Assembly (NCBI RefSeq): GCF_900215485.1
Contig: NZ_OCMZ01000001.1
Span: 806,001-870,000 of the forward strand
Direction: 5' to 3'
Source: Nitrosovibrio sp. Nv4
GTDB lineage: Bacteria > Pseudomonadota > Gammaproteobacteria > Burkholderiales > Nitrosomonadaceae
DNA length: 64,000 bases
Part shown: one piece after another, positions 26,993 through 37,491 of the stretch
How positions within the stretch are numbered: position 1 is the first letter of the stretch
How the letters are laid out: each line of letters begins with the position of its first letter
Program-made: the position numbers and the translations under genes
The notes under the pieces: generated by a model
What the model was told of the DNA's origin: nothing
The model's input: the letters and a program-made list of their open reading frames with translations, nothing else
The model's database searches: none

Positions 26993-28336
26993 TTAACGGC
27001 CACGTCCGCCCGAACGATGCAGCGCAGGTGCGCGCCCGCCGACCGGTCCGGCCATAGGTATCCGCGCCGCAGGGGCCTTGCTACCTGGCTGGCCTCTTCG
27101 TTGACCATGTCCGGATAGCCCGGGCAGCCCGCTTCGTATAGGGCGCTGTCCCCCGCCGCTACCATTCACAATCGGCTCGGCCCTGATGCGGGGGTCTGGC
27201 TCGAAACCAGCGATAACTTTGCTGGATAGCTCCCGTTTGATCAACCTTTCGATATCCGTCAGCAGCTTGCGCTCATCCACGCACACTAGCGAGACGGCAT
27301 CTCCTTCCGCTCCGGCGCGGCCAGTACGTCCGATGCGATGCACATAATCCTCCGGCACGTTGGGCAATTCAAAGTTGACCACATGCGGTAATTCGCTGAT
27401 ATCGATTCCGCGGGCAGCAATGTCGGTTGCTACCAGGACCTGCAGGCTGCCGGTCTTGAATTCCGCCAATGCCCGAGTACGCGCCGACTGGCTTTTGTTG
27501 CCGTGTATGGCGAGCGATGGAATGCCGCTTGCGACCAGATGCTCAGCCAGTTTATTGGCTCCATGCTTGGTGCGGGTAAATACCAGCACCTGCGACCACT
27601 GGTGCTGCGTGATAAGATGGGCAAGCAGGTCGCGCTTTCGTTCACGATCCACCGGGTGAACGATATGCGTCACGTTGTCGGCAGTCGCATTGCGACGTGC
27701 GACTTCAATTTTTACCGGCTTGTTTAGCAGGCCGCCGGCCAGCGACTGGATCTCGTCGGAAAAAGTGGCCGAGAACAGCAGATTCTGCCGCTGTTTGGGC
27801 AACAGCGCGAGTATCTTTTTTATATCGCGAATGAAACCCATGTCGAGCATGCGATCGGCTTCGTCCAGCACAAGGATCTCTACCTGCGACAAATCGAGCG
27901 TTTTTTGCTGCACATGATCGAGCAAGCGCCCTGGAGTGGCGACCAGAATATCCACGCGGCTTTTCAGGCGGGTGATCTGCGGATTGATGTTGACCCCGCC
28001 TATCATAATCATCGAACTCAGCTTCAGGTATTTGCCATACTCCCGTACGCTTTCCTCCACCTGTGCCGCCAGTTCGCGTGTGGGGACGAGAATCAACGCA
28101 CGTATGGGCGGTCGGCCGCTGGATGGCCCCTTGACGCTTTTGTCGGACAGGCGATGCAGGATGGGCAAGGTAAATCCAGCGGTCTTGCCAGTGCCGGTTT
28201 GAGCCCCGGCCATCAAGTCGCAGCCAACCAGCACAGCGGGGATCGCTTGCAACTGGATGGGAGTCGGGTTGGTATAGCCGCGTTCAGTCACGGCACGGAT
28301 AATTTCATCGGACAGGCCGAAGGTAGAGAAAGACAT
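26993..28336 (-). CDS. rhlE: DEAD-box ATP-dependent RNA helicase, RhlE type
   Basis: A 447-residue DEAD-box helicase. The Q-motif region [12 protein letters not shown], Walker [15 protein letters not shown], the DEAD box (LDEAD), SAT (FSATF), and [10 protein letters not shown] are all present. The tail (about residue 380 on) is Gly/Arg/Pro-rich, as in RhlE proteins. These act in ribosome assembly and RNA turnover, often in the cold. The ATG at 28336 has GGAG upstream and gives MSFSTFGL; an ATG six codons earlier adds no conserved residues. It lies downstream of hslU on the same strand with a 254-base gap. Confidence 0.92.
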   Translation of the reverse strand: MSFSTFGLSDEIIRAVTERGYTNPTPIQLQAIPAVLVGCDLMAGAQTGTGKTAGFTLPILHRLSDKSVKGPSSGRPPIRALILVPTRELAAQVEESVREYGKYLKLSSMIMIGGVNINPQITRLKSRVDILVATPGRLLDHVQQKTLDLSQVEILVLDEADRMLDMGFIRDIKKILALLPKQRQNLLFSATFSDEIQSLAGGLLNKPVKIEVARRNATADNVTHIVHPVDRERKRDLLAHLITQHQWSQVLVFTRTKHGANKLAEHLVASGIPSLAIHGNKSQSARTRALAEFKTGSLQVLVATDIAARGIDISELPHVVNFELPNVPEDYVHRIGRTGRAGAEGDAVSLVCVDERKLLTDIERLIKRELSSKVIAGFEPDPRIRAEPIVNGSGGGQRPIRSGLPGLSGHGQRRGQPGSKAPAARIPMAGPVGGRAPALHRSGGRGR

Positions 28337-28590
28337 AGAACTCCAAGGTAACATCGGCCTGTCGTCCCGGTTACGAGACGCCAGTCTTAGGCAGACGGGT
28401 AAAGTTTGAAAAACGGAAAGGACGGCGTGAAGACGTGGAGCGAACGCCGCAGGTTGGGATTGTAACAGATTACGTGCCGGTGCGCCGGTTGGCTGAGATG
28501 CATTTCTTTTACACGAGGCCGGAATCAGGAATTACTGAATCAGTCCTCCGGTTGCCACGCGCTACAAGAAAGACCTGTTCAGGGCTTGCT

Positions 28591-29922
28591 TTAAAGCACG
28601 TAGCGGGCTAAATCCTCGCTTTGGGACAAGCTTTGGAGCCGGGCATCCACATAGGCGGCATCAATGACAACCGTATTACCGCGATGTTTTTCGGCATCGA
28701 AGGAAACCTCTTCCAGAAGCTTCTCCATCGCGGTATAAAGGCGCCTTGCGCCGATATTCTCGGTCGTTTCGTTGACGGCAAAGGCAATCTCCGCCAAGCG
28801 CTTTACCGCATCGGGTGTAAATTCCAGCTTGATTCCTTCAGTTTCCAGGAGCGCCTCGTATTGCCGTGTCAGACATGCATCCGTATTGGTGAGGATTTGT
28901 ACAAAATCGTCAGCGCTAAGACTTGCAAGTTCGACACGAATGGGAAAGCGTCCCTGCAATTCCGGAATCAGATCCGAGGGCTTTGCGAGGTGGAATGCGC
29001 CACTTGCGATAAAAAGAATATGATCCGTCTTGATCATTCCGTACTTGGTGGAAACCGTAGTACCTTCCACTAATGGCAGCAGGTCACGCTGGACCCCCTG
29101 ACGCGATACGTCGGCTCCCGTACTTTCGGAGCGGCTCGTAATCTTATCGATCTCGTCAAGGAAGACGATGCCGTTCTGCTCAACGTTCTGCACGGCGCCC
29201 AGTTTCAGCTCTTCATCATTGACGAGTTTGGATGCTTCTTCATCGATAATGAGTTTCATCGCCTCGCCAATTCTCAGCTTGCGTGTTTTTTTTCTTTCCC
29301 CGCCCAGATTCTGGAACATCCCTTGAATTTGAGTAGTCAATTCCTCCATGCCGGGCGGAGCAAAGATTTCCATATGGCTATGCGCCGCCGCCACCTCGAT
29401 TTCGATTTCCTTGTCATTGAGCTCTCCCTCCCGCAATTTCTTGCGGAACTTCTGCCGGGTGGCATTTTCCCCGTCAGCGGCTTCCGCTTGCAAACCCATT
29501 TCCCTTGCTGAGGGCAGCAGTACGTCGAGAATGCGCTCTTCGGCGTGATCTTCAGCGCGGGCGCGCATTTTATGCGTTTCCCGTTCACGCGACAATTTGA
29601 CCGCGGACTCCGCCAGGTCGCGAATAATGGAATCCACGTCGCGCCCGACATAACCCACCTCGGTGAATTTGGTTGCCTCCACCTTGATGAAAGGCGCATC
29701 GGCCAGTTTCGCCAGACGGCGGGCGATTTCGGTCTTGCCTACGCCGGTAGGCCCGATCATCAAAATATTTTTTGGCGTAATCTCCTGGCGCAAGGGGTCC
29801 ATTACCTGTTGTCGGCGCCAGCGATTTCTGAGGGCAATGGCAACTGATCGCTTGGCGGCATCCTGCCCTATGATGTGCTTGTCCAGCTCGTGGACGATTT
29901 CCTGTGGAGTCAGTTGAGACAT
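28591..29922 (-). CDS. hslU: ATP-dependent protease HslVU, ATPase subunit
   Basis: A 443-residue AAA+ unfoldase. Walker A is GPTGVGKTE (about residues 57-65), Walker [10 protein letters not shown], and the C-terminus DLARYVL docks into HslV. The long I-domain between them (about 110-240) is present. It unfolds substrates and feeds them to HslV. hslV lies just upstream on the same strand, separated by 154 bases, a larger gap than usual. Confidence 0.97.
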   Translation of the reverse strand: MSQLTPQEIVHELDKHIIGQDAAKRSVAIALRNRWRRQQVMDPLRQEITPKNILMIGPTGVGKTEIARRLAKLADAPFIKVEATKFTEVGYVGRDVDSIIRDLAESAVKLSRERETHKMRARAEDHAEERILDVLLPSAREMGLQAEAADGENATRQKFRKKLREGELNDKEIEIEVAAAHSHMEIFAPPGMEELTTQIQGMFQNLGGERKKTRKLRIGEAMKLIIDEEASKLVNDEELKLGAVQNVEQNGIVFLDEIDKITSRSESTGADVSRQGVQRDLLPLVEGTTVSTKYGMIKTDHILFIASGAFHLAKPSDLIPELQGRFPIRVELASLSADDFVQILTNTDACLTRQYEALLETEGIKLEFTPDAVKRLAEIAFAVNETTENIGARRLYTAMEKLLEEVSFDAEKHRGNTVVIDAAYVDARLQSLSQSEDLARYVL

Positions 29923-30076
29923 GATTTCAGGTCAATGTTAAATGCAAGAAATGAGAAATATCGGATAGGCGAAGCGCCGCGTCTTGCCTGGGTATTCATT
30001 TGAGAGGAGTTGCTTTTGTTCCCTGGGGCTTCACCTCTTGTTACACCTTATATACCTGATCTACCGCTCAGGGTTT

Positions 30077-30616
30077 TCACGTTTCAAGCACCTCGATTAC
30101 ATGGTTCTGATTTGTATAGATACATAGGTCGCCCGCGATGGACAGGGACTTCTTGACGATTTCCAACGGCATCATACTGGTATTCTCCAGAAGCGCGCGA
30201 GCGGCAGAGTGAGCATAAGACCCGCCGCTACCAATCGCAGCAATCCCGAACTCAGGCTCAATCACATCCCCGGAGCCAGTAATAATGAGGGTGGTTGATG
30301 GATCGGCTACGATCAGCATCGCTTCCAGTCGCCGCAAAATGCGATCGGTGCGCCAATCCTTCGCCAGTTCCACGGCCGATCGCATAAGGTGGCCCTGATG
30401 CCTTTCCAGCTTACCTTCAAAGCGCTCAAACAAGGTAAAGGCATCAGCTGTTCCCCCCGCGAATCCGGCGAGGATCTTGTCGTGGTAAAGCCTGCGTACC
30501 TTGCGGGCGCTAGCCTTTGCTACAACGGCGCCCAAGGTTACCTGGCCATCGCCTCCGAGTGCGACCTGATTCCCGCGTCGCGCCGAAAGTATGGTTGTAC
30601 CGTGATGTTCTGGCAT
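30077..30616 (-). CDS. hslV: ATP-dependent protease HslVU, peptidase subunit
   Basis: A 179-residue N-terminal-nucleophile peptidase. A six-residue propeptide ends before [10 protein letters not shown], so the catalytic Thr is residue 7. GGDGQVTLG and the later [14 protein letters not shown] segment are typical. It forms the proteolytic double ring of HslVU. It lies between xerC and hslU on the minus strand, the common betaproteobacterial order. Confidence 0.97.
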   Translation of the reverse strand: MPEHHGTTILSARRGNQVALGGDGQVTLGAVVAKASARKVRRLYHDKILAGFAGGTADAFTLFERFEGKLERHQGHLMRSAVELAKDWRTDRILRRLEAMLIVADPSTTLIITGSGDVIEPEFGIAAIGSGGSYAHSAARALLENTSMMPLEIVKKSLSIAGDLCIYTNQNHVIEVLET

Positions 30617-30694
30617 GGTTAGCGCGAGATGATTGGAAGCGAGGATTATAACGCTGATTCGCAGAGAAAATACAAACTGAATGGTTACCGGAAG

Positions 30695-31624
30695 TCAGCT
30701 CCTTTCGTTCTTCCTGGCCCGCGGATGGGCGGCATCGTAGACTTTTGACAAATGTTGAAAATCAAGATGAGTATAAATCTGCGTGGTGCTGATGCTGGCG
30801 TGTCCCAACATTTCCTGGACCGCCCGTAAATCCCCACTTGACTGCAGCAGGTGCGACGCAAATGAATGCCGCAGCACGTGGGGATGGATATTGACGCTGA
30901 CTCCCTGCCGTACCGCCAGAATTTTGAGCCTCTGACTAATGGATCTGTGACTGATATTTCTGCCGTATCGGGACAGAAACAGCGCTGCCTCGCCGGGTTT
31001 CGCCAGCGTCTCACGCTGTATCATCCACTGGCGCAAAACCAGCACTGCTTTACTGCCCACGGGCACGACACGGGTTTTTCCGCCTTTGCCGGTAACACGC
31101 GCCGTTCCCTCAGACAGACTCAAATCTCCAGGTTTCAGGCTGGCGAGCTCTGCCAGCCGCAAACCTGACGAATAGCATAGCTCGAACATGGCCTTGTCCC
31201 GCAATGCCATAAGGTCGTCGATAGGGAACTCCAGCAGCTTCGCCGCCTCGTCAGGCGAAAGCGTGCGAGGTAGGGGTTTCGGGGATTTTGGGGCGCGTAT
31301 TCCGGCGCAGGGATTGCATGCATAGCCATGATCCCGTGCCAGGTATTTGTAAAAGCCGCGCCATGCCGATAACATTCTGGCCAGACTTCTGCCGGAAAAG
31401 CCGGCCGCATGAAGTTGGGCGACAAAACGGCGGATATGATGAATCTGGAGTTGATCGAGCGATGCTCCTGTTTCCGCTTCCTTCTTCGTTCCTTGTACAT
31501 GCTTTAACAGCACACCAATATCGCGCGCGTAGCTTTCGCAGGTAAGCGGTGATAAACGGCGTTCCCTGGAAAGATGGAAGAGATAGGCAGAGGCAAGTTC
31601 GGAATGACCGTTAACGGATGTCAT
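30695..31624 (-). CDS. xerC: Tyrosine recombinase XerC
   Basis: A 309-residue tyrosine recombinase. The catalytic residues can be placed: Arg156 (GLRLAEL), Lys180 (TGKGGK), His249 and Arg252 (HVLRHSFASHL), His275 (LGHASIS) and the nucleophile Tyr284 (QIYTH). The N-terminal SAM-like domain covers about 1-100. With XerD it resolves chromosome dimers at dif. It follows dapF and a DUF484 gene with short gaps, the conserved order that marks the housekeeping XerC rather than a mobile integrase. Confidence 0.96.
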   Translation of the reverse strand: MTSVNGHSELASAYLFHLSRERRLSPLTCESYARDIGVLLKHVQGTKKEAETGASLDQLQIHHIRRFVAQLHAAGFSGRSLARMLSAWRGFYKYLARDHGYACNPCAGIRAPKSPKPLPRTLSPDEAAKLLEFPIDDLMALRDKAMFELCYSSGLRLAELASLKPGDLSLSEGTARVTGKGGKTRVVPVGSKAVLVLRQWMIQRETLAKPGEAALFLSRYGRNISHRSISQRLKILAVRQGVSVNIHPHVLRHSFASHLLQSSGDLRAVQEMLGHASISTTQIYTHLDFQHLSKVYDAAHPRARKNERS

Positions 31625-31643
31625 ATTTGTCCTTCGCTTCTTC

Positions 31644-32312
31644 CTAACCTTCAGCCTGCGTAAAACGTGCCAATGCGGCGCTTACCAGTTCACCAAGCTG
31701 CGTCAGGTAAACTGTCCCCATGTTTACATAAAATCGTTGAGGATCCTCGCTGCCCATTACCAGCAGGCCGGCGACTTGATCAGTCCGCAGAGCCACCTTC
31801 GCGAAAGAACGCAGGCGAGCGGCATCCTCCTCTCCAAACCAGCTTCTAATCTCGTCCAGAATATGTGGACCGCAGTAAGGGTGCGACAGGCCCTCGGCCA
31901 GGACGTGAACATCAGGACTGACTGGCGCTAATTCCGGTAGTGCCGGACCTTCGGTCGATCTATTCCACAATCGTAGCGCCGTATGAGGTACGGAAAAATC
32001 TTCGCGCAGATGAAAGTTCAGACCATGCAGAAAATCAGCCAGATGGCTGAAAGAAAGTAGCGCAACGGCCAGACGGTGCATTTTTTCGGTGATAGCGCTG
32101 TTCTCTTCACCAAATCTGATCAATTCGCCCAATTTGTCCTGCAGGATGCGATTTTTATCCCGAAGCGCGACAATCTGGCGTTCGCTGATAGGAATGGCTC
32201 TGCCGCCGTGAGGATGGGGCACCTGAATCTCCGCCAGCATATCTGCATATTCCTCGAAGAATTCGGGATGTTGCCGCAGGTATTGGGCTACTTCTTCCGA
32301 ACTGAATTTCAT
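31644..32312 (-). CDS. DUF484 family protein
   Basis: A 222-residue protein of the DUF484 family, with a short helical N-terminus (VAQYLRQHPEFFEEY), a coiled-coil stretch and a GAF-like domain from about residue 85. Function is not established; the gene is commonly found between dapF and xerC. The ATG at 32312 has AGGAAG upstream and gives MKFSSEEV; earlier in-frame starts would run into the dapF end. Confidence 0.9.
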   Translation of the reverse strand: MKFSSEEVAQYLRQHPEFFEEYADMLAEIQVPHPHGGRAIPISERQIVALRDKNRILQDKLGELIRFGEENSAITEKMHRLAVALLSFSHLADFLHGLNFHLREDFSVPHTALRLWNRSTEGPALPELAPVSPDVHVLAEGLSHPYCGPHILDEIRSWFGEEDAARLRSFAKVALRTDQVAGLLVMGSEDPQRFYVNMGTVYLTQLGELVSAALARFTQAEG

Positions 32313-32331
32313 GTTTCTTCCTGTCTGCATC

Positions 32332-33159
32332 CTATAAGTTGATCTCTCCATCAAACACGGCGACTGCGGGGCCGGTCATAAAGACCGGTTCATTTTCACC
32401 TTCCCACCGGATAAATAAATCTCCATTCCGAAAGCTGACTTTCACCGATGATTCCAGTAGCCCACGCTGGATTCCCGCCACCACGGCGGCACACGCGCCG
32501 GTACCGCATGCAAGCGTTTCACGAGCGCCCCGCTCATAAACCCGCAACCGGATGTGATGGCGGTCGACCACCTGCATATAGCCGGCGTTCACTCGTTGAG
32601 GAAAACGCGGATGGCGCTCAATCAGCGCACCTTCCGTCAATACCGGAGCGTGATCTATGTCGGGCACCAATTGCACTGCATGCGGGTTGCCTATGGATAC
32701 GGTACTGATTTCCAATTGTTTGCCGTCGATATCGAGTGGATAAGTCAGCGTACGCTTCTCGGCAACGAAAGGAATTTCTCGCGGCTCAAATCTCGGTACA
32801 CCCATATTGACGGTAACTTCCCCATTTGGCTCCAATCTGGGAATAATAATGCCGCTCAGTGTCTCTACCCGAATTTCATTCTTGGTTGTCATGCCGCGGT
32901 CATGCACATAGCGAACAAAACAGCGCGCGCCATTGCCGCACTGCTCCACTTCCCCGCCATCGGCGTTAAATATGCGATAGCGAAAATCAGCATCGCCTTC
33001 CGCTGTTTCTATCAGCAGAATCTGATCACAGCCAACGCCCAAATGACGGTCCGCAAGATGGCTCAATTGTTTGGCATTGAGGGAAACCAATTGTCGTATG
33101 CCGTCAATGACAACGAAATCATTGCCCAGGCCATGCATTTTGGTGAATTTGAGTTTCAT
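32332..33159 (-). CDS. dapF: Diaminopimelate epimerase
   Basis: A 275-residue DapF, which converts LL- to meso-diaminopimelate for lysine and peptidoglycan. The two catalytic Cys are Cys74 (QCGNGARCF) and Cys218 (ACGTGACA). The N-terminus [14 protein letters not shown] is typical. An in-frame extension to 33210 is not conserved. It is the first gene of the minus-strand run dapF-DUF484-xerC-hslV-hslU. Confidence 0.97.
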   Translation of the reverse strand: MKLKFTKMHGLGNDFVVIDGIRQLVSLNAKQLSHLADRHLGVGCDQILLIETAEGDADFRYRIFNADGGEVEQCGNGARCFVRYVHDRGMTTKNEIRVETLSGIIIPRLEPNGEVTVNMGVPRFEPREIPFVAEKRTLTYPLDIDGKQLEISTVSIGNPHAVQLVPDIDHAPVLTEGALIERHPRFPQRVNAGYMQVVDRHHIRLRVYERGARETLACGTGACAAVVAGIQRGLLESSVKVSFRNGDLFIRWEGENEPVFMTGPAVAVFDGEINL

Positions 33160-33291
33160 GAACAATAGCCGAAAGGAGATCGACGCGAGGCATAAAAAGC
33201 GGAATATCATTCACCCCGTTATTTCGTCTTCTTAATGCGCGCGTAATTTGGTATTCTACAGTCCTTTACGACTAAAAATGGCTGGGACAAC

Positions 33292-34491
33292 ATGAACGAA
33301 TATCTTTTTACTTCCGAATCCGTGTCCGAGGGTCATCCCGACAAGGTGGCTGATCAGATTTCCGATTCAATCCTGGACGCCATCCTGGCACAGGATCCCA
33401 ATGCACGGGTTGCCTGCGAGACGCTGTGCAGTACCGGTTTGATTGTAATGTCGGGTGAAATCACCACGGAGGCCAATGTTGACTATATGCAGGTTGCGCG
33501 TGCGGCGGTCAAACGTATCGGATACAACAGTTCCGATATCGGCTTTGATCATCATACCTGCGCGGTGCTGACGGCCTTCAATAAACAATCTCCCGATATC
33601 GCCCAGGGGGTCAACCGCACGAAGGAAGAAGAGATGGAGCAGGGCGCGGGCGATCAGGGTCTCATGTTCGGCTATGCCTGCGATGAAACGCCACAATTGA
33701 TGCCGATGCCCATCTATTATGCCCATCGCCTGATGGAGCGACAGGCGGAACTGAGAAAAGATGGGCGCTTGCCGTGGTTGCGTCCGGATGCAAAGTCGCA
33801 GGTTTCGGTGCGCTATCTGAATGGCAAACCACAACGGATCGACACAGTGGTGATATCTACCCAGCATCACCCCGACATTCCCCACGAGCAACTGAGCGAA
33901 GCGGTAATCGAAGAAATTATCAAGCCGGTGATTCCAAAAAAAATGCTGAATGGGGCGACTCGTTACCTCATCAATCCCACAGGACGCTTCGTTGTGGGCG
34001 GCCCGATGGGCGATTGCGGCCTGACCGGGCGCAAGATTATCGTGGACAGCTACGGCGGGACGGCGCATCACGGCGGTGGCGCTTTCTCGGGCAAAGATCC
34101 ATCCAAGGTAGATCGTTCCGCAGCCTATGCGGGGCGTTACGTGGCCAAGAACATCGTTGCGGCTGGTATTGCCAGCAGATGTGAAGTGCAGATGGCCTAT
34201 GCTATTGGAGTGGCGCGTCCGGTTTCACTGATGGTCGATACTTTCGGGACAGGAAAGATTTCCGACCAGGAAATCGTCAGGCTGATCGAGCGTCATTTTG
34301 ACTTGCGTCCGCGTGGCATTATTCATGGTCTCGATCTTCTGCGCCCGATTTACCAGAAGACCGCTGCGTATGGCCATTTCGGGCGGGATGAACCGGAATT
34401 CACCTGGGAGGCCACAGATAAAGCCGCCCAACTGCGTGCCGAAGCGGGAATCGAAGCCGCAATGGAACAGACAATAAGCCTTCAGGCGTAA
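33292..34491 (+). CDS. metK: S-adenosylmethionine synthetase
   Basis: A 399-residue MetK that makes SAM from methionine and ATP. The ATP motif [12 protein letters not shown], the [12 protein letters not shown] segment, the P-loop-like [17 protein letters not shown] stretch (in two parts) and the DTFGTG segment are all present. Divergent from dapF across 132 bases. The next gene is ahcY, preceded by an SAH riboswitch, so SAM synthesis and SAH removal are adjacent but may be separately controlled. Confidence 0.98.
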   Translation: MNEYLFTSESVSEGHPDKVADQISDSILDAILAQDPNARVACETLCSTGLIVMSGEITTEANVDYMQVARAAVKRIGYNSSDIGFDHHTCAVLTAFNKQSPDIAQGVNRTKEEEMEQGAGDQGLMFGYACDETPQLMPMPIYYAHRLMERQAELRKDGRLPWLRPDAKSQVSVRYLNGKPQRIDTVVISTQHHPDIPHEQLSEAVIEEIIKPVIPKKMLNGATRYLINPTGRFVVGGPMGDCGLTGRKIIVDSYGGTAHHGGGAFSGKDPSKVDRSAAYAGRYVAKNIVAAGIASRCEVQMAYAIGVARPVSLMVDTFGTGKISDQEIVRLIERHFDLRPRGIIHGLDLLRPIYQKTAAYGHFGRDEPEFTWEATDKAAQLRAEAGIEAAMEQTISLQA

Positions 34492-34519
34492 GTTTTCAAA
34501 GTTAGCTTCAATCCCTTCC

Positions 34520-34590
34520 AGGCCGAGGAGCGCTGCAACGGGCACAGTCCCGCGAGGCTCGGCAGGGGAGGATCGCAACAACGGCGCTCG
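34520..34590 (+). promoter_or_regulatory. S-adenosylhomocysteine (SAH) riboswitch
   Basis: The leader of ahcY matches the SAH riboswitch. P1 is GCCGAG (34522-34527) with CTCGGC (34558-34563). P2 is CGGG (34539-34542) with CCCG (34549-34552). The pseudoknot pairs GAGCGC (34528-34533) with GCGCTC (34584-34589). The conserved GAGGAGCGCTGCAACG and GAGGCTCGG segments are intact. This RNA class binds SAH and turns on SAH-recycling genes. The downstream ribosome binding site (AGGAGA, about 34601) lies just after the pseudoknot, consistent with control at translation or by access. Confidence 0.93.
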
Positions 34591-34613
34591 TTCATCTTTT
34601 AGGAGATTATTTT

Positions 34614-36089
34614 ATGAACGCTGTGCTCAGTTCTATATCCGCATCCGCATCCGCCTCTACACCCACGAGTAACGAATTTTCCGATTATAAAGTTGCAGAT
34701 ATGTCGTTGGCGGGATGGGGACGCAAGGAAATTGCCATCGCCGAAACAGAGATGCCCGGTTTGATGGCGTTACGCGAAGAACACGCTGACACAAAGCCTT
34801 TGGCGGGCGCGCGCATTGCGGGTTCGCTCCACATGACCATTCAGACGGCAGTGTTGATCGAAACGCTGATCAAACTGGGTGCACAAGTGCGCTGGGCTTC
34901 CTGCAATATTTTTTCTACCCAGGACCATGCCGCGGCAGCCATTGCCGCGGAAGGCATTCCAGTGTTCGCCTACAAGGGCGAATCGCTGGATGACTACTGG
35001 GAATATACCCATCGTATTTTCGAGTGGCCATCCGAAGATGGCGCGTCCGATGGAGGCAGCGCCCCCAACATGATTCTGGATGATGGCGGCGACGCAACAT
35101 TGCTGATTATTCTCGGTAGCAGAGCGGAAAGCGATTCGTCAGTTATTGCCAATCCCACCAATGAGGAAGAACATGCCTTGTTTGCGGCCATCCGGAAGCG
35201 GCTGAGTACCAGTCCTGGCTGGTATTCCAGCAAGCGCGCCAGCATTCGTGGCGTAACGGAGGAAACCACTACCGGCGTTCACCGTTTGTACGAAATGCAG
35301 AAAAAAGGTGAACTGCCGTTTCCGGCGTTCAACGTCAACGACTCGGTCACCAAGTCCAAGTTCGATAACCTTTATGGTTGCCGTGAGTCGCTGGTCGATG
35401 GGATCAAACGGGCCACCGATGTCATGATCGCCGGCAAGATAGCGCTGATCTGCGGTTACGGCGACGTAGGCAAGGGTTGTGCCCAATCCCTGCGCGGTCT
35501 CGGCGCAACCGTATGGATAACAGAGATAGACCCGATTTGTGCACTGCAAGCGGCAATGGAGGGCTATCGCGTAGTTACCATGGACGAAGTCTGCGATCAG
35601 GTCGATATCTTTGTCACCGCCACTGGCAATCTGCGCGTTATTACCCATGACCACATGCTGAGAATGAAAGACCAGGCTATCGTGTGCAATATCGGCCATT
35701 TCGATTCCGAGATAGATATTGCGTCCGTACAGAAATATCAGTGGGAAAATATCAAGCCACAGGTGGACCACGTCATTTTCCCGACAGGCCGACGCATCAT
35801 TGTACTGGCCCAGGGCCGACTGGTGAATCTGGGCTGTGCGACCGGCCATCCCTCTTTTGTCATGTCCAGTTCGTTCACCAATCAGGTGCTGGCACAAATG
35901 GAGTTGTGGCAAAATGGTGCCAGCTATCAGAAGAATGTTTATGTACTGCCCAAGCATCTCGACGAGAAAGTAGCGCGGCTACACATCAAAAAGCTCGGTG
36001 TAAAACTCACCGAATTGACCGAGGAGCAAGCGAGCTACCTGAACCTGGACAAAAACGGACCGTACAAGCCTGCAATGTATCGGTACTAG
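34614..36089 (+). CDS. ahcY: Adenosylhomocysteinase
   Basis: A 491-residue SAH hydrolase that splits SAH into homocysteine and adenosine. The NAD site [10 protein letters not shown] and the C-terminal [14 protein letters not shown] end are typical. Residues 1-20 form a Ser/Ala-rich extension before the conserved core, which begins near [24 protein letters not shown] lies before the ATG. Control by the SAH riboswitch is expected. It lies between metK and metF. Confidence 0.98.
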   Translation: MNAVLSSISASASASTPTSNEFSDYKVADMSLAGWGRKEIAIAETEMPGLMALREEHADTKPLAGARIAGSLHMTIQTAVLIETLIKLGAQVRWASCNIFSTQDHAAAAIAAEGIPVFAYKGESLDDYWEYTHRIFEWPSEDGASDGGSAPNMILDDGGDATLLIILGSRAESDSSVIANPTNEEEHALFAAIRKRLSTSPGWYSSKRASIRGVTEETTTGVHRLYEMQKKGELPFPAFNVNDSVTKSKFDNLYGCRESLVDGIKRATDVMIAGKIALICGYGDVGKGCAQSLRGLGATVWITEIDPICALQAAMEGYRVVTMDEVCDQVDIFVTATGNLRVITHDHMLRMKDQAIVCNIGHFDSEIDIASVQKYQWENIKPQVDHVIFPTGRRIIVLAQGRLVNLGCATGHPSFVMSSSFTNQVLAQMELWQNGASYQKNVYVLPKHLDEKVARLHIKKLGVKLTELTEEQASYLNLDKNGPYKPAMYRY

Positions 36090-36428
36090 CTTTCAGGTTG
36101 CGGCGGCGCCGGAGCAGGTAAATGGCGGATAAAGCTTTTATCTTCTCCGCGCGTGCCGCGGCAGGTCCACGTATTTCATCAGATCAGCCTCGACGATTGC
36201 CGTAACGGCATGAATAAGGGGAATAGGGGGTCGGGCTCAACAGGGCTGGAATACGGAAATCCAGTCTATCCACCCCACCTTCGCCGATGCTGGGCTTTAC
36301 GGTGTTTTCGCGTCCCTGCTTCGCTTCCAACTCAATTATGGACCTGGGGTGACGACGGATCCGCCAATTGACTGGCGACTCTGCCCCGCCATCATTCACG
36401 ACCGCGTGAAATATTCGGGCTAGCTAAA
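36090..36428 (+). other. Gap between ahcY and metF
   Basis: These 339 bases hold no convincing gene. A 72-codon frame (36153-36371) lacks family features and has no clear ribosome binding site. No terminator hairpin or second riboswitch was recognised. A promoter for metF may lie here. Confidence 0.45.
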
Positions 36429-37274
36429 ATGGAATCACAAAAAAAATTCGCTCCCACCTTCAGCTTCGAGTTTTTTCCACCGCAAACGGCGGAGGGAATC
36501 GAGAAGTTGCGGGCCACTCGCAGGCAACTGGCGCAACTTGATCCAAAGTTCTTTTCAGTGACCTTTGGCGCAGGGGGATCGACGCGCGATCGAACCCTTG
36601 AAACGGTGCTGGAAATCCAGTCAGAGGGGTATGTGGCTGCGCCCCATCTTTCCTGTATTGGCGCAACCAGCGAAAACATCCGGACCATGTTGCAAAAATA
36701 TCGCGATGGGGGTATTCGCCACGTGATCGCGCTGCGAGGCGATCTACCCTCAGGCATGGCACAGGGTGGGGAATTTCGCTACGCCAATGAATTGGTCACA
36801 TTCATCCGCAAGGAGTTTGACGACGCATTTCATATCGATGTTGCGTCATATCCTGAATACCATCCACAGGCTGATTCCGTGCAGAAAGATTTGCAGAACT
36901 TCAAGCGCAAGGTTGAAGCTGGGGCCGACTCCGTTATTACGCAATATTTCTACAATGCGGATGCCTACTTCAGTTTTGTTGACGCATGCGAAGCGATGGG
37001 CATCAATATCCCCATCGTGCCCGGCATCATGCCCATCAACAAATTTTCCCAGCTCGCAAGATTCTCGGACGCCTGCGGCGCTGAAATTCCCCGCTGGATC
37101 AGAAAAAAGCTGGAAAGTTATGGAGACGACAGTGCATCAATACGCGCATTCGGGCTGGATATCGTAACCGATCTGTGCGATCGATTGCTGAGTGCAGGCG
37201 CACCGGGACTGCATTTTTATACCTTGAACTCGGCAGGGTTGACGACGACGATCTGGCAGCGGCTGGGATTGTAA
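36429..37274 (+). CDS. metF: 5,10-methylenetetrahydrofolate reductase
   Basis: A 281-residue MetF, a TIM-barrel flavoprotein that makes 5-methyltetrahydrofolate for homocysteine methylation. FSFEFFPPQT, SVTFGAGGSTRDRT, the FAD segment VIALRGDLP, ASYPEYHP and PGIMPI are all typical. It completes the metK-ahcY-metF methyl-cycle block. The ATG at 36429 follows a gap of 339 bases after ahcY, so co-transcription is not certain. Confidence 0.97.
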   Translation: MESQKKFAPTFSFEFFPPQTAEGIEKLRATRRQLAQLDPKFFSVTFGAGGSTRDRTLETVLEIQSEGYVAAPHLSCIGATSENIRTMLQKYRDGGIRHVIALRGDLPSGMAQGGEFRYANELVTFIRKEFDDAFHIDVASYPEYHPQADSVQKDLQNFKRKVEAGADSVITQYFYNADAYFSFVDACEAMGINIPIVPGIMPINKFSQLARFSDACGAEIPRWIRKKLESYGDDSASIRAFGLDIVTDLCDRLLSAGAPGLHFYTLNSAGLTTTIWQRLGL

Positions 37275-37332
37275 GACCACGGGATAAGACTTGAATGGCC
37301 CAAGAGTTGTAAGAGCTGCAGGAGAGTTGCAG

Positions 37333-37359
37333 GGTGTAATAAACAAGGCGCATTACACC
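37333..37359. repeat. Imperfect-palindrome dispersed repeat, one copy
   Basis: GGTGTAAT and ATTACACC form a perfect 8-bp inverted repeat around an 11-base spacer containing AAGGCGC. The layout resembles a small palindromic repeat seen scattered between genes in many proteobacteria. There is no T run, so it is not a standard terminator. It lies between the convergent metF and aminotransferase genes. No other clear copy was found in the window. Confidence 0.45.
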
Positions 37360-37491
37360 ATATAGACCAGTCACCCGCGCCTCGTCTCCGCCTTTGGCTA
37401 CGCCATGCTTACATAAACCACCATTGCCCCGGCAAGCCCCCGCTGGCAAAAGCGGAGGCTTGTTCCGAAGTTCTTTTACCTGCTCAACTAA

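Noticed and set aside
30695-31624. xerC as a mobile-element integrase
   Set aside because: It sits in the conserved dapF-DUF484-xerC order with hslVU, which marks the housekeeping recombinase; no att-like repeats were seen.
36153-36371. 72-codon frame between ahcY and metF
   Set aside because: No recognisable features and no clear ribosome binding site.
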